A stretch of 64,000 nt of DNA from positions 2,336,001-2,400,000 of the forward strand of contig NZ_CP012024.1 in NCBI RefSeq assembly GCF_001050115.1. The letters are read 5' to 3'. Of this stretch, positions 49,871 to 60,679 are shown piece after piece. Numbering within the stretch: position 1 is the first letter of the stretch; the number at the start of each line of letters is the position of its first letter. The translations under genes were made by a program, and so were the position numbers. This DNA comes from Bacillus smithii. GTDB taxonomy: Bacteria; Bacillota; Bacilli; Bacillales; DSM-4216. The notes beneath the pieces are model-generated. The model worked only from the letters and a program-made list of their open reading frames with translations. It was not told where the DNA came from and made no database searches.

Positions 49871-50422
49871 TTATCTTTCCATAGGAGAAAAACAAACTTG
49901 AAATTGCAAGTTCTCATCTGTTGATTCGATGAATTCCACCTCTGTTTCGAAAAGCGATTTGACGGATTGCTCAATCCATCTTTCCAGTTCATGGCTGTCT
50001 TTTATTATCCCACTTAAGTCAAAAAAGAAACAATGCGCCTTGCCTCTTTCTTGAATAGAAAGAAATAAATGATTCTCTCCTCGAGGATCCACCCTCTTTT
50101 CGATTTCTTGGCACAAAGTGCACATCCATTTTGTTATGAGCTGATCGTTTAACGAAACGTTGCGATAATCATCCAAAATCTCGTATTCTAGCGTCAGTTG
50201 TCGAGACCGCCAATTGTAAGTCATGATCCATTCAGCCAAACATGGCAAATTTAAATTGGTCAGCCTTGTTTCCTGACGGCTATTTAAAATAATTTCGTCA
50301 ATCACACGTTTTGCATTTTCTGTATGTCCTAAATCAAGATTGCCCTTGATTAACTGGATGCGATTCATCCAATCATGCCGCACGTATTTTAAAACTTCCA
50401 GCAGCGTCCAGTCATTATTCAT
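49871..50422 (-). CDS. spo0B: Sporulation phosphotransferase Spo0B
   Basis: A 183-residue phosphorelay protein that moves phosphate from Spo0F to Spo0A. The phosphorylated histidine is His16 in VRHDWMNRIQLIKGNLDLG, in the dimer-forming helical hairpin; the C-terminal part is a degenerate kinase-like domain. The N-terminus is somewhat shorter than in B. subtilis, where the histidine is numbered 30. Next to obg and downstream of rpmA, the conserved place. Confidence 0.93.
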   Translation of the reverse strand: MNNDWTLLEVLKYVRHDWMNRIQLIKGNLDLGHTENAKRVIDEIILNSRQETRLTNLNLPCLAEWIMTYNWRSRQLTLEYEILDDYRNVSLNDQLITKWMCTLCQEIEKRVDPRGENHLFLSIQERGKAHCFFFDLSGIIKDSHELERWIEQSVKSLFETEVEFIESTDENLQFQVCFSPMER

Positions 50423-50601
50423 TCTTTTACTCCTATTTTGTCATATAGTAACCATCCCACACTCAATGGTTTTCCCATTCTTCTTCATTATGAAGTATAA
50501 CAGAAAAGATTGAAATGAGATACAGAGGATTGCTTATTAAAAAGCAGCTGCATGCAACCAATGAACGACCAAACGCTTTTTACCGCTTCCGATGCTCCTT
50601 A

Positions 50602-50646
50602 AAACAAAAAAAGAGGGCGCCCAAAAGTTTCCCTTTGGGCACCCCT
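50602..50646 (-). terminator. Terminator of rplU-prp-rpmA
   Basis: On the minus strand GGGTGCCCAAA pairs with TTTGGGCGCCC around an eight-base loop and is followed by TCTTTTTTT. It separates rpmA from spo0B. Confidence 0.88.
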
Positions 50647-50659
50647 AACAGAAAAAGGA

Positions 50660-51299
<640 letters not shown>

Positions 51300-51310
51300 C
51301 TTATATCGCC

Positions 51311-51619
51311 TTACGCGTTGATTTTTTCAATCACGACTTTTGTGTAAGGTTGACGATGACCTTGTTTGCGGCGATAATTTTTCTTTGGTTTATATTTAAA
51401 AACAACGATTTTTTTGCCGCGGCCATGTTTTTCCACTTTGCCAGTGACCGTTGCACCTTCTACAAGTGGAGTACCTACTTTTACATCTTCGCCGCCTACG
51501 AATAAAACTTTGTCAAAAGTCACAGTTTCTCCTTCAGCAGCATCCACTTTTTCGATATAAACAGTTTGACCTTCTTCCACTTTCAACTGTTTTCCGCCAG
51601 TTTCAATAATAGCGTACAT
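51311..51619 (-). CDS. rplU: 50S ribosomal protein L21
   Basis: A 102-residue 23S rRNA-binding protein: start [18 protein letters not shown] and the basic C-terminal loop [19 protein letters not shown] are typical. First gene of rplU-prp-rpmA, with its own promoter and an L21-type leader. Confidence 0.97.
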   Translation of the reverse strand: MYAIIETGGKQLKVEEGQTVYIEKVDAAEGETVTFDKVLFVGGEDVKVGTPLVEGATVTGKVEKHGRGKKIVVFKYKPKKNYRRKQGHRQPYTKVVIEKINA

Positions 51620-51726
51620 TTACTGCACCTCCTTAATAACTAAGACTCGCCAATGGCAGGTGTTTCGCAAAGCGAAAACTTAAAACCTGTTATGAGCGGT
51701 TGTAGCACGGGTGCTACAATAATAAC
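51620..51726 (-). promoter_or_regulatory. L21 leader RNA of rplU
   Basis: The leader between promoter and rplU contains, on the minus strand, the perfect stem TTGTAGCACCCGTGCTACAA and a second hairpin TTTTCGCTTTGCGAAA, followed by AACACCTGCCATTGGCGAG. This is the pattern of the L21 leader known from Firmicutes, thought to let L21 control its own operon. Confidence 0.75.
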
Positions 51727-51732
51727 ATTGAG

Positions 51733-51762
51733 ATTTTACCATCTTTTATAAAAGAGTGTCAA
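51733..51762 (-). promoter_or_regulatory. rplU promoter inside the end of rng
   Basis: TTGACA (51762-51757) and TAAAAT (51738-51733) are 18 bases apart on the minus strand. The -35 box overlaps the stop codon of rng (51759-51761). Confidence 0.75.
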
Positions 51763-53225
51763 CCTTTTTTCGGTCTTTCTCCTAGCAATTTCATTTCTTC
51801 CTCTGTTCCCAGTCGGCTGATTTCTCCAAAAGGATGTGGCCGATTGACAATCCTATAGAATATTTTTTTCTTTAGAAGATTCTCTAAATGAAAATGATCG
51901 CCATTTTGTTCGCCGGCAAATGCTTTTTTGACATCCTCCGTTACATCAAGCAAAACAGCTTCTTGATCCTGTCTCGCATATTCGAAAAGAGCTCTCTCCA
52001 TTTGAAAAGCAGTCGTTGCTGCGCTTAAAACTCTTCCTTTCCCCATACAAACAGGGCAAGGCTCCGTCAACGTTTCCAGCAGGGAGTTTTTCGTTTTCTT
52101 TCTTGTCAGCTGGAGTAATCCGAGAGAAGTAAATTCGTACACGTTCACGCTTTTCGGATCCTTTGCTGTTTCTTCCTCCAGCACTGCCCGGATTTGTTCT
52201 CTATCTTTGTCCGAGTCCATATTAATAAAATCGATTAAAATGATGCCGCTTATATCACGCAATCGAATCTGCCTTGGAATTTCCCTTGCTGCTTCGATAT
52301 TTGAGAGAAAAGCAGTATGACGAAAATCGCTTTTCCCCGTATATTTCCCCGAATTTACATCAATAACTGTCATCGCTTCCGTTTTTTCAATAATGACATA
52401 TCCGCCGCTTGGAAGCCAGACAATTTGTTTTAATGCCTTTTGTATCTCCGCATCAAGGTCAAAAGTGGAAAAAAGATCTTGCGGATGATGATGAAGCTCA
52501 CAACGCCAATGTTGACTGGAGAAACGGGCATCGCTAGTAATCAACTTTTGAAAAGCAGGATCGTCCACAATCAGCGACCCGCTCTTTAATCTGATCATTT
52601 GAGCGATCGCTTCTTCCTTAAACGGATCTCTTTGAAATAATAAAGAAGGGGCTTTTTTATTCGGTATTTGGGACAATACCTTTCTATGCATTTCCCGCAA
52701 CGCCACCCATTCCTTTTCAATTTCTGTTTTTTCACCAGCGGCAACAGAAGTTCTTAAAATGACGCCTTCCTGCTCTTTTTTCATTTGTTGTGCCCATTGT
52801 TTCCAGTTTTCTCGTTCTTCTTGACCCATTTTTCTTGAAACGGCGATATGATTTCCTGCCGGTATATAGACTAAATACATCCCGGGCCATTCTATGAGGG
52901 CCGTCAACTCAGGACCTTTATGATCAGTGGCATCTTTTTTTACTTGAACCGCTATCTTTTCCCCTTCGAACACTAATTGTGAAATCGGCAATTGGCGGGA
53001 ATCAGGAATTTGATCTTTAGGCAAATAACCGTTTTTTCCGATTCCGATATCGACAAAACAAGCGTTCATGCCCGGCTCAATTTTTTGGATAACCCCGTAA
53101 TAAATATTTCCGACAATGGATTGATGCGAAGGCTGAAAAATATGAAATTGATCCGCTTTTCCGTCGCGGAGAACTGCCATGCGCTTTTCCCGGCCTTTTG
53201 CACTTACGATAATTTGATTCATCAT
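51759..53225 (-). CDS. rng: Ribonuclease E/G family endoribonuclease
   Basis: A 488-residue RNase G-type enzyme. An S1 domain (about 35-115) begins VGNIYYGVIQKIEPGMNACFVDIGIGKNGYL; the nuclease domain has VIDVNSGKYTGKSDF near 280 and the metal-binding aspartates in IILIDFINMDSDKDR near 323-337; the zinc-link CPVCMGKGR is near 386-394. Length equals RNase G and lacks the long RNase E tail. B. subtilis has no such enzyme, while several related Bacillaceae do, so this marks the lineage. It lies between spoIVFB and rplU. Confidence 0.92.
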   Translation of the reverse strand: MMNQIIVSAKGREKRMAVLRDGKADQFHIFQPSHQSIVGNIYYGVIQKIEPGMNACFVDIGIGKNGYLPKDQIPDSRQLPISQLVFEGEKIAVQVKKDATDHKGPELTALIEWPGMYLVYIPAGNHIAVSRKMGQEERENWKQWAQQMKKEQEGVILRTSVAAGEKTEIEKEWVALREMHRKVLSQIPNKKAPSLLFQRDPFKEEAIAQMIRLKSGSLIVDDPAFQKLITSDARFSSQHWRCELHHHPQDLFSTFDLDAEIQKALKQIVWLPSGGYVIIEKTEAMTVIDVNSGKYTGKSDFRHTAFLSNIEAAREIPRQIRLRDISGIILIDFINMDSDKDREQIRAVLEEETAKDPKSVNVYEFTSLGLLQLTRKKTKNSLLETLTEPCPVCMGKGRVLSAATTAFQMERALFEYARQDQEAVLLDVTEDVKKAFAGEQNGDHFHLENLLKKKIFYRIVNRPHPFGEISRLGTEEEMKLLGERPKKG

Positions 53226-53478
53226 TCCACCCTTTTCAACATATCCACATTAAAACAAAAAAACTTTTTGTCGCTGGAAGATAAAAAAATAGGTGCAAAT
53301 GTCTCAAATCTATCTGTAAGAAACATTCCACCTTCCTTGATATCTCAGCAAAAATCTGAACATAACCGATTGGTCACATCCATATTCGATCCATGTACGT
53401 CTGTCAAAAAAAGATTTATCATGTAAATGGAAAAACAGCACCTCGTCCACTATACTTTACTCATTTCGTCAGCACCCG

Positions 53479-54345
53479 TCAATAATAATAAAGAAGGTCG
53501 CCAATTTTCACCGTTGTTTGTTTTTCAGAGAAATAGGCGTGTAACACTTCATTTTCATCTAATTTTCCTTTTTCTTCTCCATTTTCCATCACAATGATCG
53601 GATGTTTGACTCCCCGTTGAAACTGCATTAATACAGTCGATAAAACCGTATCGCTCGATACAGTGATCGGTTTAAGCTGATGTATCCCCCTTCGATTTCC
53701 GTAATAACGTTCAAGCAAAAAGCGCATCATCACATAATGACGTTGTTTCCATTCTTGCCAAAGCGAAAAATATAAGAATGAGAGAACAATCCAAAGATGG
53801 AGTTGAAACGGAGCCCATATCAAAACCATTGCATGCAGGCAAACGAGCAAAAAAAAGGAACTAACGACTGTCCACTGCATAGCGCTCAAAAAAGTTTTGA
53901 CTCTTGACAGTATGAGCAAGATTAATTTTCCGCCATCCAGCGGCCAAATCGGCAATAAATTAAAACAAAGAATCATCCAATTGTACATAAGAAAATCATC
54001 ATAAAATACTTTCGGAACTATATGAAAAGAATACAACAGTGCGGCTAATCCCATCATCCATACATGTTGAATCGGACCAGCGATGACGACCAGCAATTCT
54101 TCATGCAAAGGTCGATTTCCGTGTTCATCCATTTCCGCCACTCCGCCGAACGGGAGCAACGATACTTTTCTGATTCTCCACGAAAAAAACAGGGCTGTAA
54201 AAAAGTGCCCCATTTCATGGATGGCAATAATACATAACACCATGATTAAATCGAAAAAGTATCCAGTGGCAACGCTAATTCCGATCACCAGCCAAAGAAG
54301 AGGATGAATATGAATTTTTGAAAAAAAAGTGACGGCTTTATTCAA
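53479..54345 (-). CDS. spoIVFB: Site-2 intramembrane metalloprotease SpoIVFB
   Basis: A 288-residue six-helix protease of the outer forespore membrane that cuts pro-sigma-K. HEMGH at 43-47 and Asp137 in LLPIWPLDGGK supply the zinc ligands at the numbers recalled for B. subtilis. A CBS-like domain forms the C-terminus (about 225-288). The TTG start lies behind AAGGTGATC within the end of spoIVFA (eight-base overlap). Confidence 0.94.
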   Translation of the reverse strand: MNKAVTFFSKIHIHPLLWLVIGISVATGYFFDLIMVLCIIAIHEMGHFFTALFFSWRIRKVSLLPFGGVAEMDEHGNRPLHEELLVVIAGPIQHVWMMGLAALLYSFHIVPKVFYDDFLMYNWMILCFNLLPIWPLDGGKLILLILSRVKTFLSAMQWTVVSSFFLLVCLHAMVLIWAPFQLHLWIVLSFLYFSLWQEWKQRHYVMMRFLLERYYGNRRGIHQLKPITVSSDTVLSTVLMQFQRGVKHPIIVMENGEEKGKLDENEVLHAYFSEKQTTVKIGDLLYYY

Positions 54346-55108
54346 ATTTGATCACCTTGTTTGGATCGATGTAATGATCGTCTTGTTTGATTGCAAAATA
54401 AAATTCACCAGAAGTTCCGTCTGCCCGGTCTTTCGCCTTTCCGATTGCTTCCCCCGCCTGAACGCGTTGATAGGGCTCCACAGAAATGGATTGCAATTGC
54501 CCATACCAAGATTCGGATTGATCAGGATGCTGAATGACTACTGTATTCCCCGTTTCGGCTTCTTTCCCGGCAAAGATGACAAGCCCATCTTTCATCGCAT
54601 CTACTACTTCCCCTTTTCCTGTCTTCACCATGACTCCTTTTCCATTCGCTTGAAATGTTTCCACCACTTTTCCGGACGCCGGAACGGCCAAATCCTTTTT
54701 TGGTTTGTCCACTGTGACTGTTTTTTCTTTCTGCGGCCATATGGCCAAGGGCTTCCCAAACTGTTTTTCATACCAGTTGGCAATGGAGGCAAACTGAATG
54801 TCTGTTTCCATTGCTTGGCGTATCCACTTTTGACTGTCGACCATCACAGGTGATTGGCTTTTAAATACAATCGCGGTCCCCAAAACAAGCGCTCCCGAAG
54901 CCAATATTTTAAAGAGAAACCATTCCTTTTTCACGAAAGGCCTGTACTCATCATTTGGAGCTTCGTAATCAATGGCTTGGTGATCAAATTCCATTTCTTC
55001 TCCAAATGCCATATTGATAGGCTGAAAGGCGCGCTGATTGGCTTGACGTCGTTTTTCCCTGTTTCGTTTCGCAATTCTTTTCTTAATTTCCTTTTTTCGA
55101 TCCTTCAT
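54338..55108 (-). CDS. spoIVFA: SpoIVFA, regulator of the SpoIVFB protease
   Basis: A 256-residue membrane protein: basic cytoplasmic N-terminus, one transmembrane segment (about 66-84, WFLFKILASGALVLGTAIVF), then an extracytoplasmic M23/LytM-like domain (about 145-256). The metalloprotease ligands are not all present, so the domain is probably a scaffold. It holds SpoIVFB inactive with BofA until SpoIVB cuts it. Overlaps spoIVFB. Confidence 0.92.
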   Translation of the reverse strand: MKDRKKEIKKRIAKRNREKRRQANQRAFQPINMAFGEEMEFDHQAIDYEAPNDEYRPFVKKEWFLFKILASGALVLGTAIVFKSQSPVMVDSQKWIRQAMETDIQFASIANWYEKQFGKPLAIWPQKEKTVTVDKPKKDLAVPASGKVVETFQANGKGVMVKTGKGEVVDAMKDGLVIFAGKEAETGNTVVIQHPDQSESWYGQLQSISVEPYQRVQAGEAIGKAKDRADGTSGEFYFAIKQDDHYIDPNKVIKFE

Positions 55109-55197
55109 CTCTCATCCCTCTTTGCTCCGTTTATGTTCCATCTTATGACTTGTCCAGAGAGAGTATGACTATTGCCCATCATTTCAAAGAAAGGAGA

Positions 55198-55254
55198 GAC
55201 AAAAAAAATCGGCCTCTTCTTTGGTCAGAATATCCCAAAGCAAAGCCGAATCGT
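55198..55254 (-). terminator. minD terminator
   Basis: On the minus strand ATTCGGC and GGCCGAT, with inner CTTTGG/CCAAAG pairing, are followed by eight Ts. It lies just after minD and before spoIVFA. Confidence 0.7.
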
Positions 55255-55278
55255 TTCCTGAAAATGTTCTTTCAAAAT

Positions 55279-56088
55279 TTATTTGCTCCGAATGCCAAAA
55301 AACTTTTTAATTCGCGAAAAAACTCCTTCTTTTTCTGTTTCAAGCGGTTGAAGAGGGATGGATTCACCGAGGATTCGCCGGGCAATATTCCGAAAAGCAA
55401 TAGACGCCCGATTATTCGGATCATGTGCAATCGGTTCCCCTGCATTCGAAGATTTAATCACTTCATCGTCATCTACCACGATTCCGAGCAAATCAATGGA
55501 CAAATGGGTTGTAATTTCATCGACATCCAACATTTCACCATTTTCCACCATATGGCTGCGAATGCGATTGATCACAAGCTTAGGTGGCTCAATATGACTT
55601 TCTTTTTCCAAAAGACCAATGATCCGATCAGCATCCCGTACCGCCGATTTTTCGGGAGTGGTAACCACTATGGCCTTATCCGCTCCTGCCACTGCATTTC
55701 GATAGCCTTGCTCAATGCCTGCAGGACAATCGATTAAGATATAATCAAAATCCTGTTTCAATTCTTCAACCAGCTTTTTTATTTGTTCCGGAGAAACAGC
55801 CGACTTGTCGCTCGTTTGCGCAGCTGGAAGCAGAAAAAGCAGATCATTAAACCGCTTGTCTTTCACGAGAGCCTGATGAATTTTACAACGCCCTTCTGCA
55901 ACATCCACCAAATCGTAAATAATTCTATTTTCCAATCCCAATACCACGTCTAAATTTCGTAGTCCAATATCTGTATCTACTAAACATACTTTTTTATCTA
56001 ATAGAGCAAGAGCTGTCCCTAAATTGGCAGAAGTGGTTGTTTTTCCGACTCCGCCTTTTCCAGATGTTATGACGATCGCCTCACCCAC
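55279..56088 (-). CDS. minD: Septum site-determining ATPase MinD
   Basis: A 269-residue ParA-type ATPase that carries MinC to the membrane and keeps division away from the poles. The deviant Walker A GKGGVGKT is at residues 10-17, Walker B ILIDCPAG near 117-124, and an amphipathic membrane-targeting helix with FSRIKKFFG is at the C-terminus. It follows minC by one base. Confidence 0.97.
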   Translation of the reverse strand: MGEAIVITSGKGGVGKTTTSANLGTALALLDKKVCLVDTDIGLRNLDVVLGLENRIIYDLVDVAEGRCKIHQALVKDKRFNDLLFLLPAAQTSDKSAVSPEQIKKLVEELKQDFDYILIDCPAGIEQGYRNAVAGADKAIVVTTPEKSAVRDADRIIGLLEKESHIEPPKLVINRIRSHMVENGEMLDVDEITTHLSIDLLGIVVDDDEVIKSSNAGEPIAHDPNNRASIAFRNIARRILGESIPLQPLETEKEGVFSRIKKFFGIRSK

Positions 56089-56089
56089 T

Positions 56090-56767
56090 TTATTGTCCCC
56101 CTTTAAATCTCGTAATATTTGGTCTAAGATGTTTTAAAACTTGCAAACGATCGACGACAATTTGGTTGGATTCATTTATGTAGGCACACTCCATTTCATG
56201 ACTCTCATCTTCGCTATATTCATCAGGAGCTCTATTTAAACAGTTGCTAATCCTTAACTGTGTTGGAACCATTTTTGAAGCGACAATAACCGCTTCATCA
56301 TTGCCATAGCATCCGGCGTGAGCAATCCCTTTTAAGGATCCCATAATAAAAATATTGCCGCCCGCCATCACCATACCGCCAGGATTGACGTCTCCAACCA
56401 ACAGCAAATCACCCGGAACTTCGATCACTTGACCTGAACGAACAATGCTGGCGATGGTGATAATTTCGCTTTCTTGTTTCCATCGCATAGCCTCCTCTAT
56501 TGAGACTACATTCATGGAAACATCTTCTACAATTAAATTCTTTTTTGAACCGATCAACTCTTTAATTTGATTAATTTGTTGGTCTGTCAAATAACGATTG
56601 CCTGTTTGGATTTTCACGGAGATAAGCGGTGAATCGTCGTCTTGATGATCCAACAATATTTTTTCCTGCAATTCTTCAAGCAGTTCTTCATAGGAACAAC
56701 GATCATTTAAATGAAGGGTCAATCCGTCCTTTGTTCCTTTCATCACAACATTTTGGCTTTTCTTCAT
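56090..56767 (-). CDS. minC: Septum site-determining protein MinC
   Basis: A 225-residue FtsZ inhibitor. The N-terminal domain (1-100) acts on FtsZ; the C-terminal beta-helix (about 105-210) with SGQVIEVPGDLLLVGDVNPGG and GSLKGIAHAGCYGNDEAVIVA binds MinD. I take the ATG at 56765-56767, giving MKKSQNVVMKGTKDG; AGAGGTG is ten bases upstream. A start 14 codons earlier is possible. Confidence 0.94.
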   Translation of the reverse strand: MKKSQNVVMKGTKDGLTLHLNDRCSYEELLEELQEKILLDHQDDDSPLISVKIQTGNRYLTDQQINQIKELIGSKKNLIVEDVSMNVVSIEEAMRWKQESEIITIASIVRSGQVIEVPGDLLLVGDVNPGGMVMAGGNIFIMGSLKGIAHAGCYGNDEAVIVASKMVPTQLRISNCLNRAPDEYSEDESHEMECAYINESNQIVVDRLQVLKHLRPNITRFKGGQ

Positions 56768-56968
56768 GGCGCACTGTTCACCTCTGTCGTCCAGTAATTC
56801 GACATCCATTCGGCGTTTTCCTTTTTTATAGTCATGTTCCGATTATGTGAATTCCATATAAAAGAGAACGATTCGTTTCGCATTCTTTGTTGCGTTGGTT
56901 CCAACGTGCTTTTTGATACAGGGGGGCTTTACCATATCGTCCATTCCCACTAAAAATGAAACATTGCT

Positions 56969-57487
56969 TTACGCATCCAAAATCTCTCGCCTCAAACGAG
57001 TGAACACATTTTTTAACAGTCCTCCGAATACTAGATAAAAAGCAAGATTCAGAATAAGAGTCGCCCATAGCCGATCAGACAAAAATTGTCCAAATGTAAG
57101 ATCCGTGCGCTGGATTAATAAATTTAAAGCATAAAGTATGGATTCTAAAACGGAAAGATCGATCACCACAACCAAAGCAACGATCAAAAAATCACTTTGC
57201 AAGACCTTCATCAATTTGGATGTAATATAAACAATAAACGGGAAAACAAACATATAGACACCTAACATTTCGGTATAGAACACATCAAATAGCAGACCAA
57301 ATATAAATCCATATTTTATGGCTGTGGATCGATTGTAAAAAATCGTCATTAAAATAAGAGCCACCGCAAAAAAACGGGGAGCTAATATCCACCTGCCATC
57401 CAGCACAGATTCCGGGGTCCAGTTAAAAAACACATTTTCACTCAGGAAACATGCAACCATAATAAGAGGAAGAAGAAACTGTTTCAC
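56969..57487 (-). CDS. mreD: Rod shape-determining protein MreD
   Basis: A 172-residue membrane protein with five to six helices, part of the elongasome linking MreB/MreC to cell-wall enzymes. It overlaps mreC by four bases. Sequence similarity in this family is low; the size, topology, the YGFIFGLLFDVFY segment near 58-70 and the gene order mreB-mreC-mreD-minC-minD support the call. About 200 bases without a gene separate it from minC. Confidence 0.92.
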   Translation of the reverse strand: MKQFLLPLIMVACFLSENVFFNWTPESVLDGRWILAPRFFAVALILMTIFYNRSTAIKYGFIFGLLFDVFYTEMLGVYMFVFPFIVYITSKLMKVLQSDFLIVALVVVIDLSVLESILYALNLLIQRTDLTFGQFLSDRLWATLILNLAFYLVFGGLLKNVFTRLRREILDA

Positions 57488-58386
57488 ATTTCCCCCTCCC
57501 CATCAACTGTGCTTTGCTGCTGTTGTGAATTATCTGAAGCCATACTCGCGGTTCTCATTTTCCGTTTGACAACCATCACGTGTTCAAGATCATACATATC
57601 TGCCGCCGGTTTGATATAAGCTGTTTGCGTCAGACCGAATTGGTCCGGCACCAATTTTTTCACTTTGCCAATTAAAAGCCCTTTCGGGAAAACACCGCCA
57701 AGTCCAGAAGTGATGACGCTATCTCCTTTTTTAATTTTCGCATTGAACGGGATATCCTTTAACAGCAAATATCCTTTATCTTGATCGTAACCTTCAATGA
57801 GGCCGTAAACGTTTTTCTTCGATTGAATCACCGCTGAAATTCTGTTTTTTGGATCTTGCGCACTCAACAATTCAACCGAAGCCGTAAACTTTGCCGCACT
57901 TTTTACTTTGCCGATCAATCCATTCGCCGTTTGAACCGCCATACCGGGTTTTACCCCTGCCGCTTTTCCTTTATCGATCGTGACAAGATCAAACCACCGG
58001 TCCGGATTACGCGCAATGACCGTTGCTTGTATAACGCTATAATCTGACAGGCTTTCTTGTTTTTTCAAGACTGCCCGCAACTCTTGATTATCTTTTTTCA
58101 ATCGGTTAACTTCACTTTCAATTTGCCCCAATTGTGCTAAATGGGCTTTTAACTTTTCATTCTCTTGATATGTATTTTTTAAATTCTGAATATCTTCAAA
58201 AAAATTCGTTATAGCGCCAGCAGGCTTTGAAACAACGGATTGTCCTAAACCAACAATATCTTTTACAAATTGTTCCGGCCAAGAGATATTTGCTTTATTG
58301 CGCAGGGAATATCCGATCAATGCCACGAGAACGATAATGCTGACAAGAAGAACTATAAGACGTTTATTCGAAAAAAACTGTGGCAT
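57484..58386 (-). CDS. mreC: Rod shape-determining protein MreC
   Basis: A 300-residue single-span protein: transmembrane helix about 10-27, coiled coil about 65-110 (KLKAHLAQLGQIESEVNRLKK region), then the beta-barrel domain with VIARNPDRWFDLVTIDKGKAAGVKPGMAV. The tail is Gln/Ser/Glu rich. The ATG at 58384-58386 follows AGAGGTG. Between mreB and mreD. Confidence 0.95.
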   Translation of the reverse strand: MPQFFSNKRLIVLLVSIIVLVALIGYSLRNKANISWPEQFVKDIVGLGQSVVSKPAGAITNFFEDIQNLKNTYQENEKLKAHLAQLGQIESEVNRLKKDNQELRAVLKKQESLSDYSVIQATVIARNPDRWFDLVTIDKGKAAGVKPGMAVQTANGLIGKVKSAAKFTASVELLSAQDPKNRISAVIQSKKNVYGLIEGYDQDKGYLLLKDIPFNAKIKKGDSVITSGLGGVFPKGLLIGKVKKLVPDQFGLTQTAYIKPAADMYDLEHVMVVKRKMRTASMASDNSQQQQSTVDGEGEM

Positions 58387-58595
58387 GAAGTACACCTCTA
58401 TTTTATCCTTTTTTCATCAACGGATGAAATCAAAAGTCATCAGCAGATAGGCTTCCCAATCGGCAAAAAAACAGGGGCAGCTGGTTTCAAGAATGAGAAA
58501 ACTTTTTTATTTACTGTGCGCCAGCCGCCTCTTTTGCCGCTTGCCGCCCCATTTTCACGGGCGGAAGGGAATCCTATTTGCGATAAAAATCAATC

Positions 58596-59609
58596 TTATC
58601 TTGCTTTATTTTTGAACATATGAATATGATCGAGCGCTTTACCCGTTCCAACGGCTACACAATCAAGAGGATTTTCGGCAATGATCACAGGCATATTCGT
58701 TTCTTGGCTAATCACTTTGTCTAAATTGCGAAGCAGAGCTCCTCCCCCAGTCAATACAATTCCTCTATCCATAATATCAGCAGCCAGTTCCGGAGGAGTC
58801 TTTTCCAACGTGCTTTTCACGGTATCCACAATAGCATAGACGGTATCTTTTAAGGCAGTGGCAATTTCCTTCGCGGAAATTTCAATCGTTTGTGGCAATC
58901 CTGTTAACAGGTCTCGGCCGCGAATATCCATTTTTTCGACTTCCGCTTCACCATCTGCCGATCCGATTTCCATTTTAACAATTTCCGCTGTTCTATCTCC
59001 AATTAATAAATTATACTGCTTACGAATGTACGCAATGATCGCTTCATCCATTTCATCACCTGCCACTCTTAATGACTGGCTCGTCACGATGCCGCCCAAG
59101 GAAATAATCGCTACTTCAGTCGTTCCTCCGCCAATATCCACAACCATGCTTCCCGTCGGCTCCCATACCGGCAAATTAGCGCCTATAGCCGCTGCAAACG
59201 GTTCTTCAATGGTATAGGCATCCCTTGCACCCGCTTGACGAGTGGCATCGATCACGGCTCTTTCTTCCACTGCCGTAATCCCCGAAGGAACGCATACCAT
59301 CACATATGGTTTTCGCGTAAAAAAGCCTTTATTCTTAGTTGCTTGAGAAATGTAATACTTCATCATGGTAGCTGTCGTTTCGTAATCCGCGATGACTCCG
59401 TCTTTCATCGGACGAGTAGCCACCACATTTCCAGGAGTCCGTCCGATCATATTTTTAGCATCATTTCCCACTGCCACAATTTGTTTTGTATCTGTCTGAA
59501 TGGCGACCACGGAAGGCTCCCGTACGACAATTCCTTTTCCTTTTGCATAAACAAGTGTATTGGCCGTTCCCAAATCGATTCCTAAGTCTCTTGCTCCAAT
59601 TCCAAACAT
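58596..59609 (-). CDS. mreB: Rod shape-determining actin homologue MreB
   Basis: A 337-residue bacterial actin guiding lateral wall synthesis. Phosphate-1 DLGTANT (12-18), phosphate-2 [12 protein letters not shown] near 160, and the adenosine motif [13 protein letters not shown] near 288 are intact. The ATG at 59607-59609 follows AAGGGAG and gives [10 protein letters not shown]; a longer in-frame start is not supported. First of mreB-mreC-mreD. Confidence 0.97.
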   Translation of the reverse strand: MFGIGARDLGIDLGTANTLVYAKGKGIVVREPSVVAIQTDTKQIVAVGNDAKNMIGRTPGNVVATRPMKDGVIADYETTATMMKYYISQATKNKGFFTRKPYVMVCVPSGITAVEERAVIDATRQAGARDAYTIEEPFAAAIGANLPVWEPTGSMVVDIGGGTTEVAIISLGGIVTSQSLRVAGDEMDEAIIAYIRKQYNLLIGDRTAEIVKMEIGSADGEAEVEKMDIRGRDLLTGLPQTIEISAKEIATALKDTVYAIVDTVKSTLEKTPPELAADIMDRGIVLTGGGALLRNLDKVISQETNMPVIIAENPLDCVAVGTGKALDHIHMFKNKAR

Positions 59610-59989
59610 TGTTGTATCTCCCTTTCTAACTGATACGAAATAGCAATTGAAAATGTGATCTCTGCAAAAGCCATCCATTAGGTAAGCACGTTTTTTTGCT
59701 GCCTAATAGGATTTCCCGCTTTAAAAAAGACTGTTAAAGAAGCGAACCAGTTCGAATGCTTGAATTGCCTTTTTGTGGTTCTCATTCCAACTGATGCCCC
59801 TTTAGTGCCACAACTTGATAAACTGTCGTTTCTCCCACAGCGGCAATGTGAGCAGAAAAAACCAAGGCAAGGCTTTCAAAACGCGCCTAACCCTCTAGAT
59901 TCTGATGGCCCTATTCTCCATTGGAATTCGAAAAAACTTGTAAAAATCATAAATTATATTATAGCGTAACCCCCAGAAAAATCATAGCA
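59610..59989. other. Gap between radC and mreB
   Basis: 380 bases without a gene or a clear hairpin. It should contain the promoter of the mre-min unit; I could not single out a convincing -35/-10 pair. Confidence 0.35.
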
Positions 59990-60679
59990 TTATAAGTAGC
60001 CTTTTTCTTTTAAACTAATGTATTTTTGGTCGCCGATAATGAGATGATCGAGAACTTCAATTCCGATGATTTTTCCACACTCAGCTAAACGTTTGGTCAC
60101 CTCAATATCTTCTCGGCTAGGCGTCGGATCACCGGATGGGTGGTTGTGAAAGCAAATAATGGAGGCAGCGGAGCGGCGAAGCGCTTCTTTAAACACTTCC
60201 CTAGGATGAACAATCGAAGCATTCAAACTACCGATAAAAATGGTTTGTTTGTGGAGAACTTGATTTTTGGTGTTAAGGAAGAGGCACACGAAATGTTCTT
60301 GTGTTAAAAACCGCATTTCTTGCATGACATAATTTGCACCGTCTTCGGGAGAGCGGATAACATACCGTTCGTCTAATGAAAGACTGTGGATACGTCTGCC
60401 CAGTTCCAGCGCCGCCATGATTTGAACAGCTTTCGCCCGACCAATTCCTTTAATAGAGGTAATTTCTTCTAAAGTAGCATCTTTTAACATTCGTAATCCT
60501 TCGAACTGATTTAATAGCCGATTTGCCAGCTGCAAGACGGACTCTTCTTTTGTCCCCGACTGAAGAAGAATGGCGATCAATTCATGGTTGGACAAGCTGT
60601 GCGCTCCTTTTAATATCAGTCGTTCCCGCGGCCGATCTTCACGTGGAACGTTATGGATCCTAAGCGATTCTTTTGACAA
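59990..60679 (-). CDS. radC: RadC/JAMM-domain protein
   Basis: A 229-residue protein with a helix-hairpin-helix part (about 60-75, [13 protein letters not shown]) and a JAB/MPN metalloprotease-like domain with [14 protein letters not shown] near residue 175. Despite the name, a role in DNA repair is unproven. I take the TTG at 60677-60679 seven bases behind AAGGAGG, which gives the normal family length (about 230); in-frame codons further upstream are not needed. In B. subtilis it also lies between maf and mreB. Confidence 0.93.
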   Translation of the reverse strand: MSKESLRIHNVPREDRPRERLILKGAHSLSNHELIAILLQSGTKEESVLQLANRLLNQFEGLRMLKDATLEEITSIKGIGRAKAVQIMAALELGRRIHSLSLDERYVIRSPEDGANYVMQEMRFLTQEHFVCLFLNTKNQVLHKQTIFIGSLNASIVHPREVFKEALRRSAASIICFHNHPSGDPTPSREDIEVTKRLAECGKIIGIEVLDHLIIGDQKYISLKEKGYL

